A stretch of DNA of 64,000 bases from Planctomycetaceae bacterium. GTDB taxonomy: Bacteria; Planctomycetota; Planctomycetia; Pirellulales; Pirellulaceae. The notes beneath the pieces are model-generated. The model was not told the origin of the DNA. It ran no database searches and saw only the letters and a list, made by a program, of their open reading frames with translations. Where the stretch lies: contig JACKHN010000029.1 in NCBI GenBank assembly GCA_020638975.1, forward strand, positions 18,368 to 82,367, given 5' to 3'. Positions 27,345-36,156 of this stretch are shown piece by piece. Within the stretch, counting starts at the first letter, position 1, and each line of letters starts with the position of its first letter. The translations under genes were made by a program, and so were the position numbers.

Positions 27345-27753
27345 TGAGTACCGGCGAAACAGCCAACTTCGCATCACGAACGAGCTTCGCGAGCGGGGCA
27401 CCACTGCTCTGCTTCGACGAACAACGGCGTACGGGCAAACAGGATTGCCGGCGGCTCGAAATCTTCTTTAGAAACTCCCACTCCGTCTCGGAGATCGTGG
27501 CGTCTTCTTCCGAACGCTCCGAATCACTCGCAATTTGGGCATCGGAAGAAGCCATCGTCGCGGAGTCGTCAGACTCTGTCATCTCGACCTCGAAACTGCC
27601 ATCGAAGGTCGGTAACTCACCTCGCAGGACACGAATGTCGCGAGGTGCTTCGATACCGATCCGAACGGTGTTGCCCTTGAGCTTAAGGATCGAGATGGTG
27701 ATGTTGTTGCCGATGTGAATCTGTTCTTGAGTCTTCCGTGTTAAGACAAGCAT
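27334..27753 (-). CDS. Second CsrA-family regulator with long C-terminal tail
   Basis: 139 residues from ATG 27753. The N-terminal 50 residues are a full CsrA domain (MLVLTRKTQEQIHIGNNITI, then RIGIEAPRDIRVLRGEL). About 85 extra residues follow: an acidic Ser/Glu-rich stretch (EEDATISETEWEF) and then a basic Cys-containing tail. Tails of this length are unusual for CsrA. The domain differs from the csrA at 23740 in the second strand (TISILKLKGNTV against TIVINRIAGNRV), so the two are paralogues, not recent copies. The 3' end overlaps the end of the lipase-like gene by 11 bases. Confidence 0.9.
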   Translation of the reverse strand: MLVLTRKTQEQIHIGNNITISILKLKGNTVRIGIEAPRDIRVLRGELPTFDGSFEVEMTESDDSATMASSDAQIASDSERSEEDATISETEWEFLKKISSRRQSCLPVRRCSSKQSSGAPLAKLVRDAKLAVSPVLIND

Positions 27754-27972
27754 GGCACACACTCCGTTGTGAAAAGAGAAGAGAGTTTGGTGGGGGTGAT
27801 AAGCGACACCATCCTAATGCACACGCCGGGCCAAACTTTCAGCTCGTGCAACGCCATGATACAAGTTGTGACCCTGCTGATACTTACGCTGCAACACTGG
27901 CACTGCATTCGCTAGGACACTTGGTGTACAAACTTACAACCGACTTGAAAGATTTGCCCCGAATCACGGAAA

Positions 27973-30900
27973 TCAAGTCGCCGACGTTTCGGAAATCCGC
28001 TTCTTGGTGCGCGAAGCGACGACCTTGCCTTCCGTCAACGCACCGCCTGGCAGAATGATCGGTTGGCAATGCGGCTCGACTCCGCTCACGAGATCGATCA
28101 TGTGGTGATGACAAGTCAAGAAAATGATTTGAACTTGCTGCGAAAACCCACTTAGAACCTCAAGGGTCTGCTTTGCCCGCTCGGCGTCAAAATTGACGAG
28201 GACATCATCCATAACGATGGGCAACGGCTCGGTGTCTTGGCAGTAGTGATGAATGTAGGCGAGGCGAATGGCGAGATAAAGCTGTTCGCGAGTACCGGTG
28301 CTCAATTGGTGAGGTTCCTTGCGTTTTCCCGCTTCATCAACGACAAGCAATGTGCCATGTTCGTCGAGTTTGCGTTCGATCGCGGTGTAGCGTCCAACGG
28401 TCATCTGACGGAGCAACCGTTCGACTTCGGCAAGCATCGCTGGCTGATGCTCACGCTCAAACTTTTTGATCGACTGCTTCATCAACGCTTGAGCCAAGAC
28501 GAGTGGTGCCCAACGGTCGACAGCGACCGCGAGTTGACTGCGTGTGCTTTCCAAGCCGAGGGCCACGTCCGCTGCGAGGCTTGCTCCATCGAGCTTCTCT
28601 CGTTGTTCGTCCAACAACGTCGCCTTTTTGAAAGCGAGGTTATATTCGGTATCCGCCTTTTTGAGCTCTTGAGCAAGATGATGTTGTTCGGAGGCGATCG
28701 AGTCGGCGTCGGCGTCCTGCAACTCGCGATCGAACTTCTCTTCGTCTTCGGTTCGTCGAATGGCGATGATTTGGCTAGATGCTTCCCGAGAAACTTGTGT
28801 CAACTCGGCCTTGCGTTTCGCAGCGAGTGCGACTTGCTCGAACGCGGCCTCGTCCCTGGTGCCCGCCGCGGATAACAAGTCGCTGAACTCCGCATCGATC
28901 TTTGCGAGTTGTTCCTTCTTGGCAGCATGCCGTTTACGCAACTTGCCGCAACTACCTTGCAATCGCTCATTATCTCGATGGGCGATTTTGGCCGCATCGA
29001 GTTGCGACTGTAACTCCTTCATCGCGATTTCGGGCACGAAATCGACAAGTTTTGGCGCAAGTTTGCCGCAAAGCGATTGCACAGCCGATGTGAAGGCGGC
29101 AATGCCGCTGCTCATGTCACCGATCCGCTTATCAAGCTCGATCGCCTTGTCCCATTCATTGCGAGCCTCGACCAACCCACCCAAAATTTTCGAGGCGAGA
29201 TGCACATCCCAATCGCGGGGAAACTTGAACTGATCAAGCAGATTCTCCCACTGCGTCTGCCACTCGTGATGTTCATCTTCCAAAACGGTGAGTTGTTCGT
29301 CCAGTGAGCGCAAGACTTCCTGTTTCTGAGGAAGTTGCTCTTCGTACGTTCGCCGCCGAACAATCGAGTCCCGTACTGCTTCTTGCCTCTCTCTGGCGAG
29401 AACGAGTTGTTGAGCTGGCGTACTCGTCGATTTTGGAAAGGCCGCCGATAGTTCCTTTTCGAATTCGGAAACCATTGTTTGGAGCGAGTCGGCCCGTTGC
29501 CGAAGTTGCTTTTGCTTCGACCGTGCCTCCGTCAACTCGTTGAATCCCTGAAGCCAATCTAGCATGGCAGTTGGCGAAAGCGGAGCGAAGGGGCAGTCGG
29601 TCCAGAGCGATTCCCATTCCGAAACCACTTGTTCGTGTTGCCTAAGTTGCGATTCACGGTTCTGCTCGGCAGCCTCCAGTCGTTGCGTCAAGCGGCCAAC
29701 TTCATACTTCAATTGATCACACGCCGCTGCCTGCTCGGCTTTGTCTTGCCGTTCATCCGCCAACGCATCAGCCGCTTGCACGGACTGTTCGTAAGCGGTC
29801 GCAAGTGACTTCGACAGATTCTTCCCTGTGCCGCTGTCCGCAGGCAGCCACTTCGCCGCTGCTTCGTCGTTGGCCTTGTTCGTATCCAGCAATCGCTCGC
29901 GGATTAGCTGCCAACCGGAGTCGCGATTGTCACGGGAAGCCAACAATTGTTCGCGGTCGGGGACAGCAGCCCCCGCATCGAGTTGTGCAAGCTGTTCTTG
30001 CTTTTGCTCGCAGTCGTGTTTGATTGTCTTGACGAGTTGCGCACTGTCCGTCACCTCTTTCTCCGAGCGTCGCAATCGTTCGCGAAATTCGATGACCGTT
30101 GCGGCCATCGGCATGGACAACTCAGGGCTCAAGTCGAGCTTTGCACGCAATGGCGCGTTCAGCTTCACGACGAGAGTTTCGATTGCGGCTTCGGCATCGT
30201 CCAATTGTGCGTGTAATTCTAACAAGCGTTCGAGATTACGTTGATATAGCGGTGCCTTGTCGAGAAGCGATGCGAGGCCGTCAGGGGTTTCCGGCATTTC
30301 CCCCTGTTCAAGTTGACGATGGAGTGCCTTGATGTCGCTCTCCACAGCTCGACGTTCGGCGGTCGCCGACGATTTCTTTCGCAATAACTCTTCAAGTTCG
30401 GACTTCAGTCGATCGACCGTTTGACGCTGTGCAAGGGTCGTGCGAAACCGTTCCAGGTGGCTATCGTTCCAGTCGGGCGAAAAACTCTGCAGCTGTGCGC
30501 GAACGCTCGACTTGATCGCGTCGGATGCCTGCTGACGCAATGGCATGTCACGGCGAAAACCAACGATCTGCGTAATCTGCTGTTCCAATTCACGAATGGC
30601 CGCTTCGTTGGCGAGCAATTCGGGAGCGAGTTGCAGCGACGCCAATTGTTCGGCCTCCTCGTTCAGTTCCTGCTCAACCGACTCCAATTCATTAGCGACC
30701 TCGGTGCGGCGGATCTTTAGCCGCGAGTACTGCTCTCCGCCGTCAATTGGGAACGTATCGGGTATGCTCAACTCGGCGAGTTCGCGCTCGGCGTGTCGGC
30801 GGCGTGCCCAAGGTTCGATCGCATCTGCGAGCCGATCCAGATGGGCTTTGCGACCGCGCAGCGTCTCGAGAGTTTGACGCAGTGAGTCGACCGCGGCCTT

Positions 30901-31551
30901 GGCTTCCTTCGCTTCCCGAACGAGAAGCTCGAAGTCACGTGGTTTCAGAGTTCGCGCCTTGAGATCTTTCGACCGTTCCTTGATCTCGCCGAGCAGTTTG
31001 TGAATCAGTTGCTTACTACGTCCGCGAGACGTGAAGAGGCCATCGGATTCCGTTTGGAGTTCCGCTTGAACGCTTTGGAAGTGAGCCAAACCACCTAGTC
31101 CGCCACCGTATAATGCCTCCGTCAAATTCGCTCGTTTCAGACTCTCATCCGCTTCCGTCAACTCACGCAGCGAGAAACCAAACACCTGTTCGTACAGTTC
31201 CTTACTCGCGCCGCCGACCAGGCGGCTTAACGCCGCCATGTCGACTTCCTGACCGGACGGTTCTTGCTTCCCAACAACTTCGTTCTTCTTTCCCTTGCGA
31301 CGACGAAAACGAAGCTGCGTCCCATCCGACATGTCGAACAAGCCTGTTGCCGCCATCTCGCCGGCGTGATCGTCGAAGACGTACGGATTTTGGAGTGGCT
31401 TGAAACCGAACAACAGTTCACGAATCAATTGCAGCAAAGTGGACTTGCCGGCCTCGTTGGGACCAAACACGAGCGAAAAGCCGGGATCGAACTCCAGCCT
31501 TTGTCCGCTGAAAACGCCGAAGTGTTCAATGTCGAGTTCGCGTAGCTTCAT
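27973..31551 (-). CDS. SbcC/YhaN-like SMC-type ATPase
   Basis: 1192 residues from ATG 31551. Walker A is GPNEAGKST at 30-38 (LRELDIEHFGVFSGQRL precedes it). The middle 800 residues are two long coiled-coil arms rich in Glu, Gln, Arg and Leu. The C-terminal half-site has the ABC signature region QLSTGTREQLYLAIRLAYIH and Walker B PIVMDDVLVNFD with the H-loop FLTCHHH. This is the layout of SbcC/Rad50 and, more closely, Bacillus YhaN, partner of a metallophosphoesterase. The pair trims DNA ends or hairpins in repair. Start and stop overlap with the upstream nuclease gene (ATGA at 31548-31551), so both are made in step. Confidence 0.88.
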   Translation of the reverse strand: MKLRELDIEHFGVFSGQRLEFDPGFSLVFGPNEAGKSTLLQLIRELLFGFKPLQNPYVFDDHAGEMAATGLFDMSDGTQLRFRRRKGKKNEVVGKQEPSGQEVDMAALSRLVGGASKELYEQVFGFSLRELTEADESLKRANLTEALYGGGLGGLAHFQSVQAELQTESDGLFTSRGRSKQLIHKLLGEIKERSKDLKARTLKPRDFELLVREAKEAKAAVDSLRQTLETLRGRKAHLDRLADAIEPWARRRHAERELAELSIPDTFPIDGGEQYSRLKIRRTEVANELESVEQELNEEAEQLASLQLAPELLANEAAIRELEQQITQIVGFRRDMPLRQQASDAIKSSVRAQLQSFSPDWNDSHLERFRTTLAQRQTVDRLKSELEELLRKKSSATAERRAVESDIKALHRQLEQGEMPETPDGLASLLDKAPLYQRNLERLLELHAQLDDAEAAIETLVVKLNAPLRAKLDLSPELSMPMAATVIEFRERLRRSEKEVTDSAQLVKTIKHDCEQKQEQLAQLDAGAAVPDREQLLASRDNRDSGWQLIRERLLDTNKANDEAAAKWLPADSGTGKNLSKSLATAYEQSVQAADALADERQDKAEQAAACDQLKYEVGRLTQRLEAAEQNRESQLRQHEQVVSEWESLWTDCPFAPLSPTAMLDWLQGFNELTEARSKQKQLRQRADSLQTMVSEFEKELSAAFPKSTSTPAQQLVLARERQEAVRDSIVRRRTYEEQLPQKQEVLRSLDEQLTVLEDEHHEWQTQWENLLDQFKFPRDWDVHLASKILGGLVEARNEWDKAIELDKRIGDMSSGIAAFTSAVQSLCGKLAPKLVDFVPEIAMKELQSQLDAAKIAHRDNERLQGSCGKLRKRHAAKKEQLAKIDAEFSDLLSAAGTRDEAAFEQVALAAKRKAELTQVSREASSQIIAIRRTEDEEKFDRELQDADADSIASEQHHLAQELKKADTEYNLAFKKATLLDEQREKLDGASLAADVALGLESTRSQLAVAVDRWAPLVLAQALMKQSIKKFEREHQPAMLAEVERLLRQMTVGRYTAIERKLDEHGTLLVVDEAGKRKEPHQLSTGTREQLYLAIRLAYIHHYCQDTEPLPIVMDDVLVNFDAERAKQTLEVLSGFSQQVQIIFLTCHHHMIDLVSGVEPHCQPIILPGGALTEGKVVASRTKKRISETSAT

Positions 31552-32810
31552 GCGTCTGCCTCCAACAGTTGTGACACCAAAAGTCCTTCGGCTTGTTGCA
31601 GCCAATCTCGCAGTTGTGTCGAATCCTGCAAATCGATTCCGCATTCGCTCAGCTCGACCGTTGCCTTCGCGGCGAGGGGCGAAAGTTCTTCGGCCAGCTC
31701 GCTGAGCTTTGTATCGTCGTCTCGCAACGCATCAATGGTCCGCAGCAACTCCGAGACCAAATCAGAACCCTTACGAAGCTGTTCGATATCGATCGGGGCT
31801 TTCGTTTCAAATTTGATCTTCTCGATCCAGACCTCATCATCGAATTCATTCGCGAGGTTGCGGATCTCGGCCAGCGTTTCTTCGCGACGAAGAGCGTGCA
31901 CTAATTCGCGGTGAGCGGCACAAGCTCCACGCACGACGACACGAACCGCCGAGAAACGCCCTTCCCCCGCTTCGTGGCAGGCAGCAACTTGTTGTCGAAC
32001 CTTCTTGACTAAGTCGACGATGTTGTCTTGTTCGTTGAGATTGACCTCGGCCAAGTGCCAACGAAGTGTATCGGTCTCGATAAACTCGGTAGCATCGAGT
32101 TCGCCGTCGACCACGGTATGCAACAAGCAGCCCCGCGGTCCCGTCTCGCGAATGTGCCGACCCTGCGTATTACCGGAATAGCCGATGTAGGGCCGCGAAG
32201 AAATGGGCGGTTCAGATCGCTGGTGGATGTGTCCGAGCGCCCAGTAGTCGTAACCCTTGGATCGCAGAACGGCTTCGCTGGTCGGAGCGTAAGTGTCGTG
32301 CTCAGCACTGCCAGTCAGGCTCGTATGCAGAACGCCGATATTAAACATCCCGTCGACAGATTGTGGATAAGTTGCGGCTAGGTCATCGTTGCATTCTTGA
32401 TGCGAGAATCCCTGCCCGTGTAACGCAACGCCGAACTCTTCTAATAGAAAAGTTTCCGGCTTCCGCACCGAGAATTCACGAACGTTCTCTGGCCAACTGA
32501 CGGCTTGTCGCACTTTGCTCGCTGCATCGTGATTACCTCGCAGCAGGTAGACCGGGATCGTTTCTCGCTCCAAACGACGAAACTGTCCGGCAGTCCAAAG
32601 CCCGGTCTTCATGTCCTGCCACTTGCCATCGAACAGATCCCCTGCGATGACGACAAAGGCAACTTGGCGATCGATTGCTAGCGTGACTAGGTTCTCAAAA
32701 GCGACGCGGGTCGCCTCGCGAAACTGCTCGACTGGCGCTCCCTCATAAGCCTCTAGGCCGCGTAACGGACTATCAATATGCAAGTCGGCGGTATGAATGA
32801 ACTTAAACAT
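31548..32810 (-). CDS. SbcD/YhaO-like DNA repair metallophosphoesterase
   Basis: 420 residues from ATG 32810. The five metal-binding motifs of the Mre11/SbcD fold are visible: TADLHIDSPL (6-15), VIAGDLFDG, YLLRGNHDA, GVLHTSLTG and LGHIHQRS. A capping domain follows the catalytic part (after about residue 220). The enzyme needs Mn2+ and has exo- and endonuclease activity in the family. It forms a complex with the ATPase encoded immediately downstream; the two overlap by 4 bases. YhaO-type nuclease is the best match because the N-terminal loop is DLHIDSP and the ATPase partner is YhaN-like. Confidence 0.88.
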   Translation of the reverse strand: MFKFIHTADLHIDSPLRGLEAYEGAPVEQFREATRVAFENLVTLAIDRQVAFVVIAGDLFDGKWQDMKTGLWTAGQFRRLERETIPVYLLRGNHDAASKVRQAVSWPENVREFSVRKPETFLLEEFGVALHGQGFSHQECNDDLAATYPQSVDGMFNIGVLHTSLTGSAEHDTYAPTSEAVLRSKGYDYWALGHIHQRSEPPISSRPYIGYSGNTQGRHIRETGPRGCLLHTVVDGELDATEFIETDTLRWHLAEVNLNEQDNIVDLVKKVRQQVAACHEAGEGRFSAVRVVVRGACAAHRELVHALRREETLAEIRNLANEFDDEVWIEKIKFETKAPIDIEQLRKGSDLVSELLRTIDALRDDDTKLSELAEELSPLAAKATVELSECGIDLQDSTQLRDWLQQAEGLLVSQLLEADA

Positions 32811-33032
32811 CCGTGAGTCACCCAATAAATAAAAGAGACATCCTGCACCGGCAGTGAACTCACGTATATTACCGGAGGCGAGGCGCGAAGAAAACCAGCG
32901 CGCACAAGGTGTGAATTCCCAAACAAGAGAGATTGCGGTGATTGTCCAGCATTTCCATCTTCTCGGACTCTTGGTATCGCGTTACCTTAGCCAGCCACTC
33001 AGGTATCTCCACATACGAATTGAGTTTCTGGC

Positions 33033-34265
33033 ATGAAAGCTTCCGAAGCGACGCAACTGTACTTTGAGAACGCGGCTGATAAAGTCGATTTGGATGACCG
33101 GATGATGAAGCTGCTCCTCGCCGCCAAGCGAGAAGTGCAAGTCCAAGTGGCGGTCGAATTGGACAACGGCGAGATCGAAACGCTGGTGGGCTATCGCGTG
33201 CAGCACGACAATTCGCGTGGGCCGATGAAGGGCGGATTACGGTTTCACCCAGATGTCGATCTCGATGAAGTTCGTTCACTTGCGGCGCTGATGACTTGGA
33301 AATGTGCCGTCGTCAACCTTCCGTACGGCGGCGCGAAGGGCGGCATTTGCGTTGATCCGAAGAAGTTGAGTCACAAGGAACTCGAGCGTGTGACGCGCAA
33401 ATTCGTTGATCAGATTCATGATATCTTTGGCCCCCATACAGATATCCCCGCTCCAGACATGGGAACCAATCACGAGATCATGTCGTGGATTCGTAATCAG
33501 TGGGAGAAGTATCACGGATTCAACCCGGCGTGTGTCACAGGCAAGCCGGTCGAGCATTACGGAGCCGAAGGACGTGAAGAGGCGACGGGGCGCGGAGTCG
33601 GCATCTTGGCTTTCAAACTGCTTGGGCGACTTGGGCGGAAGCCAAAGGATACGCGAGTTGCGATCCAAGGGTTTGGCAACGTGGGAATGCACGCGGCCAA
33701 GTTCCTGCATGAAGCAGACTTCAAGGTCGTTGCAATCAGCGACGTGAGTGGGGCCTACTACCGTCCCGAAGGAATCGATGTCGCCAAGGCATTGCACTAT
33801 TCGCTGAACCATGGCCGGAGTCTGACGGGGTTCGAAGAAGCGGAACGTATCTCGAATACCGAGCTCATTGGCCTCAATGTCGAGATGCTAATCCCGGCCG
33901 CGCTTGGTGGCGTGATCACGATGGACAACGTAAATCAGATCAGGGCAAACATCATCCTCGAAGGCGCCAACGGTCCCATCCACCCGGATGCCGATCGAAT
34001 CCTTAACGAACGCGGTGTGACGATTTTGCCGGACATCGTGGCGAATGCCGGGGGCGTGACAGTCAGTTACTTCGAGTGGGTACAGAATCTTCAGCATTAT
34101 AAATGGGGATTGAATCGCGTACGTCAAGAACTTGATCACGTGCTGACGCAGGCGTTCGATCAAGTCTGGCAGGAGGCGAATGACCGGCAGGTCAGCCTGC
34201 GGACTGCGGCGTACGTTATCGCCATCCGACGCGTCCATCGTGCGACGGTACTCGCCGGGATCTGA
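33033..34265 (+). CDS. Glu/Leu/Phe/Val dehydrogenase family, probable glutamate dehydrogenase
   Basis: 410 residues. GPMKGGLRFHPDV (63-75) and NLPYGGAKGGICVDPK (95-110, catalytic Lys102) carry the catalytic lysines. The Rossmann motif AIQGFGNVGMHAA lies near 210-222. Glutamate dehydrogenases interconvert glutamate and 2-oxoglutarate plus ammonia. MTWKCAVVNLPYGGAKGG is typical of the 410-420-residue NAD-type enzymes. No partner gene adjoins; the gene stands alone on the plus strand, divergent from the nuclease pair. Leu or Val specificity cannot be excluded from the sequence. Confidence 0.9.
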   Translation: MKASEATQLYFENAADKVDLDDRMMKLLLAAKREVQVQVAVELDNGEIETLVGYRVQHDNSRGPMKGGLRFHPDVDLDEVRSLAALMTWKCAVVNLPYGGAKGGICVDPKKLSHKELERVTRKFVDQIHDIFGPHTDIPAPDMGTNHEIMSWIRNQWEKYHGFNPACVTGKPVEHYGAEGREEATGRGVGILAFKLLGRLGRKPKDTRVAIQGFGNVGMHAAKFLHEADFKVVAISDVSGAYYRPEGIDVAKALHYSLNHGRSLTGFEEAERISNTELIGLNVEMLIPAALGGVITMDNVNQIRANIILEGANGPIHPDADRILNERGVTILPDIVANAGGVTVSYFEWVQNLQHYKWGLNRVRQELDHVLTQAFDQVWQEANDRQVSLRTAAYVIAIRRVHRATVLAGI

Positions 34266-34492
34266 TCAATCGCCCGCCTAACCGCTAGATCCGATACGAC
34301 CTGACTTGCGGCATAGGGCTTCGATGCTGCGACGGTTGTGCTCTTGTCCAATTTTTCGGCGCGACGTGACCTATACTTCGGGTGAAAACACAACTGGTTT
34401 GCTGGGACGCGGGGATTCTAGGCACCACAGCAGCTTGGATCAGGCAGCACTCGCATCGGTCATAATCGAAACGTTGGTTTTGGGGTGATACC

Positions 34493-35431
34493 ATGCAATT
34501 TGATCTGAGTGGTCTCGACATCTTGGGCCTGACTTTAACAGCCCTCTTCGGCTTTTTAGTTGGCAAGTTGCGGCGCAATCGATCCGCCGACGGCAAAGCT
34601 GCCGAACGTGACATGCAACGGGCCAAGGCTATCATTGAGGAGTTCGAGGTTATCGCCGCGAAATTGCAGCAGGCAGTTCAGCAGCATCAGCAGCAAGTGG
34701 TCCAGTTCAAAGACCGAGTCAACGCCGCATCTCAGGGACGCCGCAATGCCGACTGGGACGATTTTTCAATCGAAGCCGAACGCATTCTGAAACCCACACT
34801 CGCGCTCGCCGATCAGGTCGCACGTGCTTACGATCAGATTAAGCAACAATCGAACGTCCTGGTAAACCTTCAAGAATCACGCATCGACGCGTTGACGGGC
34901 GTGGGAAATCGCCGGATGTTCGATCAATCGCTGGAAAACCATCGAGCTTTGTTCAATCGTTATGGCAAGCATTTTTCGCTAGTCATTATCGATCTCGATC
35001 ACTTCAAACAGATCAACGACACCTATGGTCACATACACGGCGACCGCGCACTCGCGACTGTAGGGAGTTTGCTTAGGGAGTTGGCTCGTGAAACCGACGT
35101 CGTCGCGCGCTATGGTGGTGAAGAGTTTGTCATCTTGATGCCCGAGACGCCGCTGGCCGGAGCATGTCTGTTTTGCGATCGCATCCGCCGGGAGATTGAT
35201 AAGAAGCTCGACCTCACCGCCAGCATCGGCGTCGCTTCCACCGAGGACTACACCATCGCCGACGACCTCGTAAACGCAGCGGATCAAGCGCTCTATCAAG
35301 CCAAGGAGTCAGGGCGCAATCAGGTCCACCTCAGCGATTCGCAGGGTTGTCGCCTGTTTGAATCGCCAGAATCTGAGGAGTCTTGCGACGCGAATCAAGA
35401 TCCCAGAGATCTCGAATTGGCCGTCTCTTAG
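34493..35431 (+). CDS. Diguanylate cyclase (GGDEF domain)
   Basis: 312 residues. One N-terminal membrane helix (LDILGLTLTALFGFLVGKL, 8-26), a coiled coil (about 40-80, Gln-rich), then the GGDEF domain from about 128. The active site motif is RYGGEEFVILMPE (GGEEF at 208-212) with metal ligand Asp in IIDLDHFK (about 167). The inhibitory I-site RxxD is present as RETD (199-202), five residues before GGEEF, so product feedback is expected. It should make c-di-GMP at the membrane. No EAL domain. The Ser/Glu-rich C-terminal tail after 290 has no known role. Confidence 0.93.
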   Translation: MQFDLSGLDILGLTLTALFGFLVGKLRRNRSADGKAAERDMQRAKAIIEEFEVIAAKLQQAVQQHQQQVVQFKDRVNAASQGRRNADWDDFSIEAERILKPTLALADQVARAYDQIKQQSNVLVNLQESRIDALTGVGNRRMFDQSLENHRALFNRYGKHFSLVIIDLDHFKQINDTYGHIHGDRALATVGSLLRELARETDVVARYGGEEFVILMPETPLAGACLFCDRIRREIDKKLDLTASIGVASTEDYTIADDLVNAADQALYQAKESGRNQVHLSDSQGCRLFESPESEESCDANQDPRDLELAVS

Positions 35432-35813
35432 ACCCAATCGGCAAGGATTTTCCTGGCCGATACCCTGTGGAATCTGGAATCTGCGTTGTGTTGCTTGGAG
35501 TAACTGCCTTGAATCGCATTCAAGAATCAGGGTTCGACATCGCCTCGAACCGGTTACAGCGTAGGTACTTAGGTGTTTTTCGCGACATCTGTCTCCGGAT
35601 TGATTACGATTGTAGCGACGCGGCGGAATAATCGTCGTTAGTCGTTGCGATGAAAAGTCTTGAACCAAGGAACGTGGCTTTTAGAATAGAGTTCATACCT
35701 ACGTGCGCTCTGAACAGACGTTTTGTCGACCTAACGGGTCGCCATTGTGTGGATGGAAGACGCTTGGGGGTAAGAAGGCCAAGGTTCCGCATGTCTTGTA
35801 AGGAGACAAGGTT
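35432..35813. other. Intergenic, promoter region for the envelope gene pair
   Basis: About 380 bases without a recognised gene. The last 20 bases hold the ribosome binding site TAAGGAGA before ATG 35814. Short frames here lack protein character. Confidence 0.35.
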
Positions 35814-36149
35814 ATGCGAAGTGTGATGTTTGGAGTTTTGTCCGTAGCTTGCCTAATCGGAATTGTCGTTGGTAGTGACGCGTGGCGAGATCGCTTGCAC
35901 GCTCAGCAACCCGCGGCACATCCGCAAGGCGAATTAATTGCCCTTAACAGCGATGTGGAAGAGGGGCGGCAACAGATCGTCGTCATCGATCCCAAGTCGC
36001 GCGTAATGAGTGTTTATCATATCGAGCACGCGACAGGAGTGATCTCGCTCAAGAGCGTCCGCAACATTCATGCGGACTTGCTTATGGACGAGTTCAATAC
36101 CGATAGCCCGCTGCCTAAAGAAATTCGCGCCATTCTAGACCAAAGATAG
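35814..36149 (+). CDS. Small secreted protein of unknown function
   Basis: 111 residues. Signal peptide at about 1-22 (MFGVLSVACLIGIVVGSDAW). The mature part is a compact beta-rich stretch (QQIVVIDPKSRVMSVYHIEH, then ATGVISLKSVRNIHADLLMD) with no Cys and no known motif. Ribosome binding site AAGGAGA lies 8 bases before the start. The next gene starts 7 bases after the stop, so they form an operon with the HTH-membrane protein. Not a known family to me. Confidence 0.75.
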   Translation: MRSVMFGVLSVACLIGIVVGSDAWRDRLHAQQPAAHPQGELIALNSDVEEGRQQIVVIDPKSRVMSVYHIEHATGVISLKSVRNIHADLLMDEFNTDSPLPKEIRAILDQR

Positions 36150-36156
36150 GTCACCT

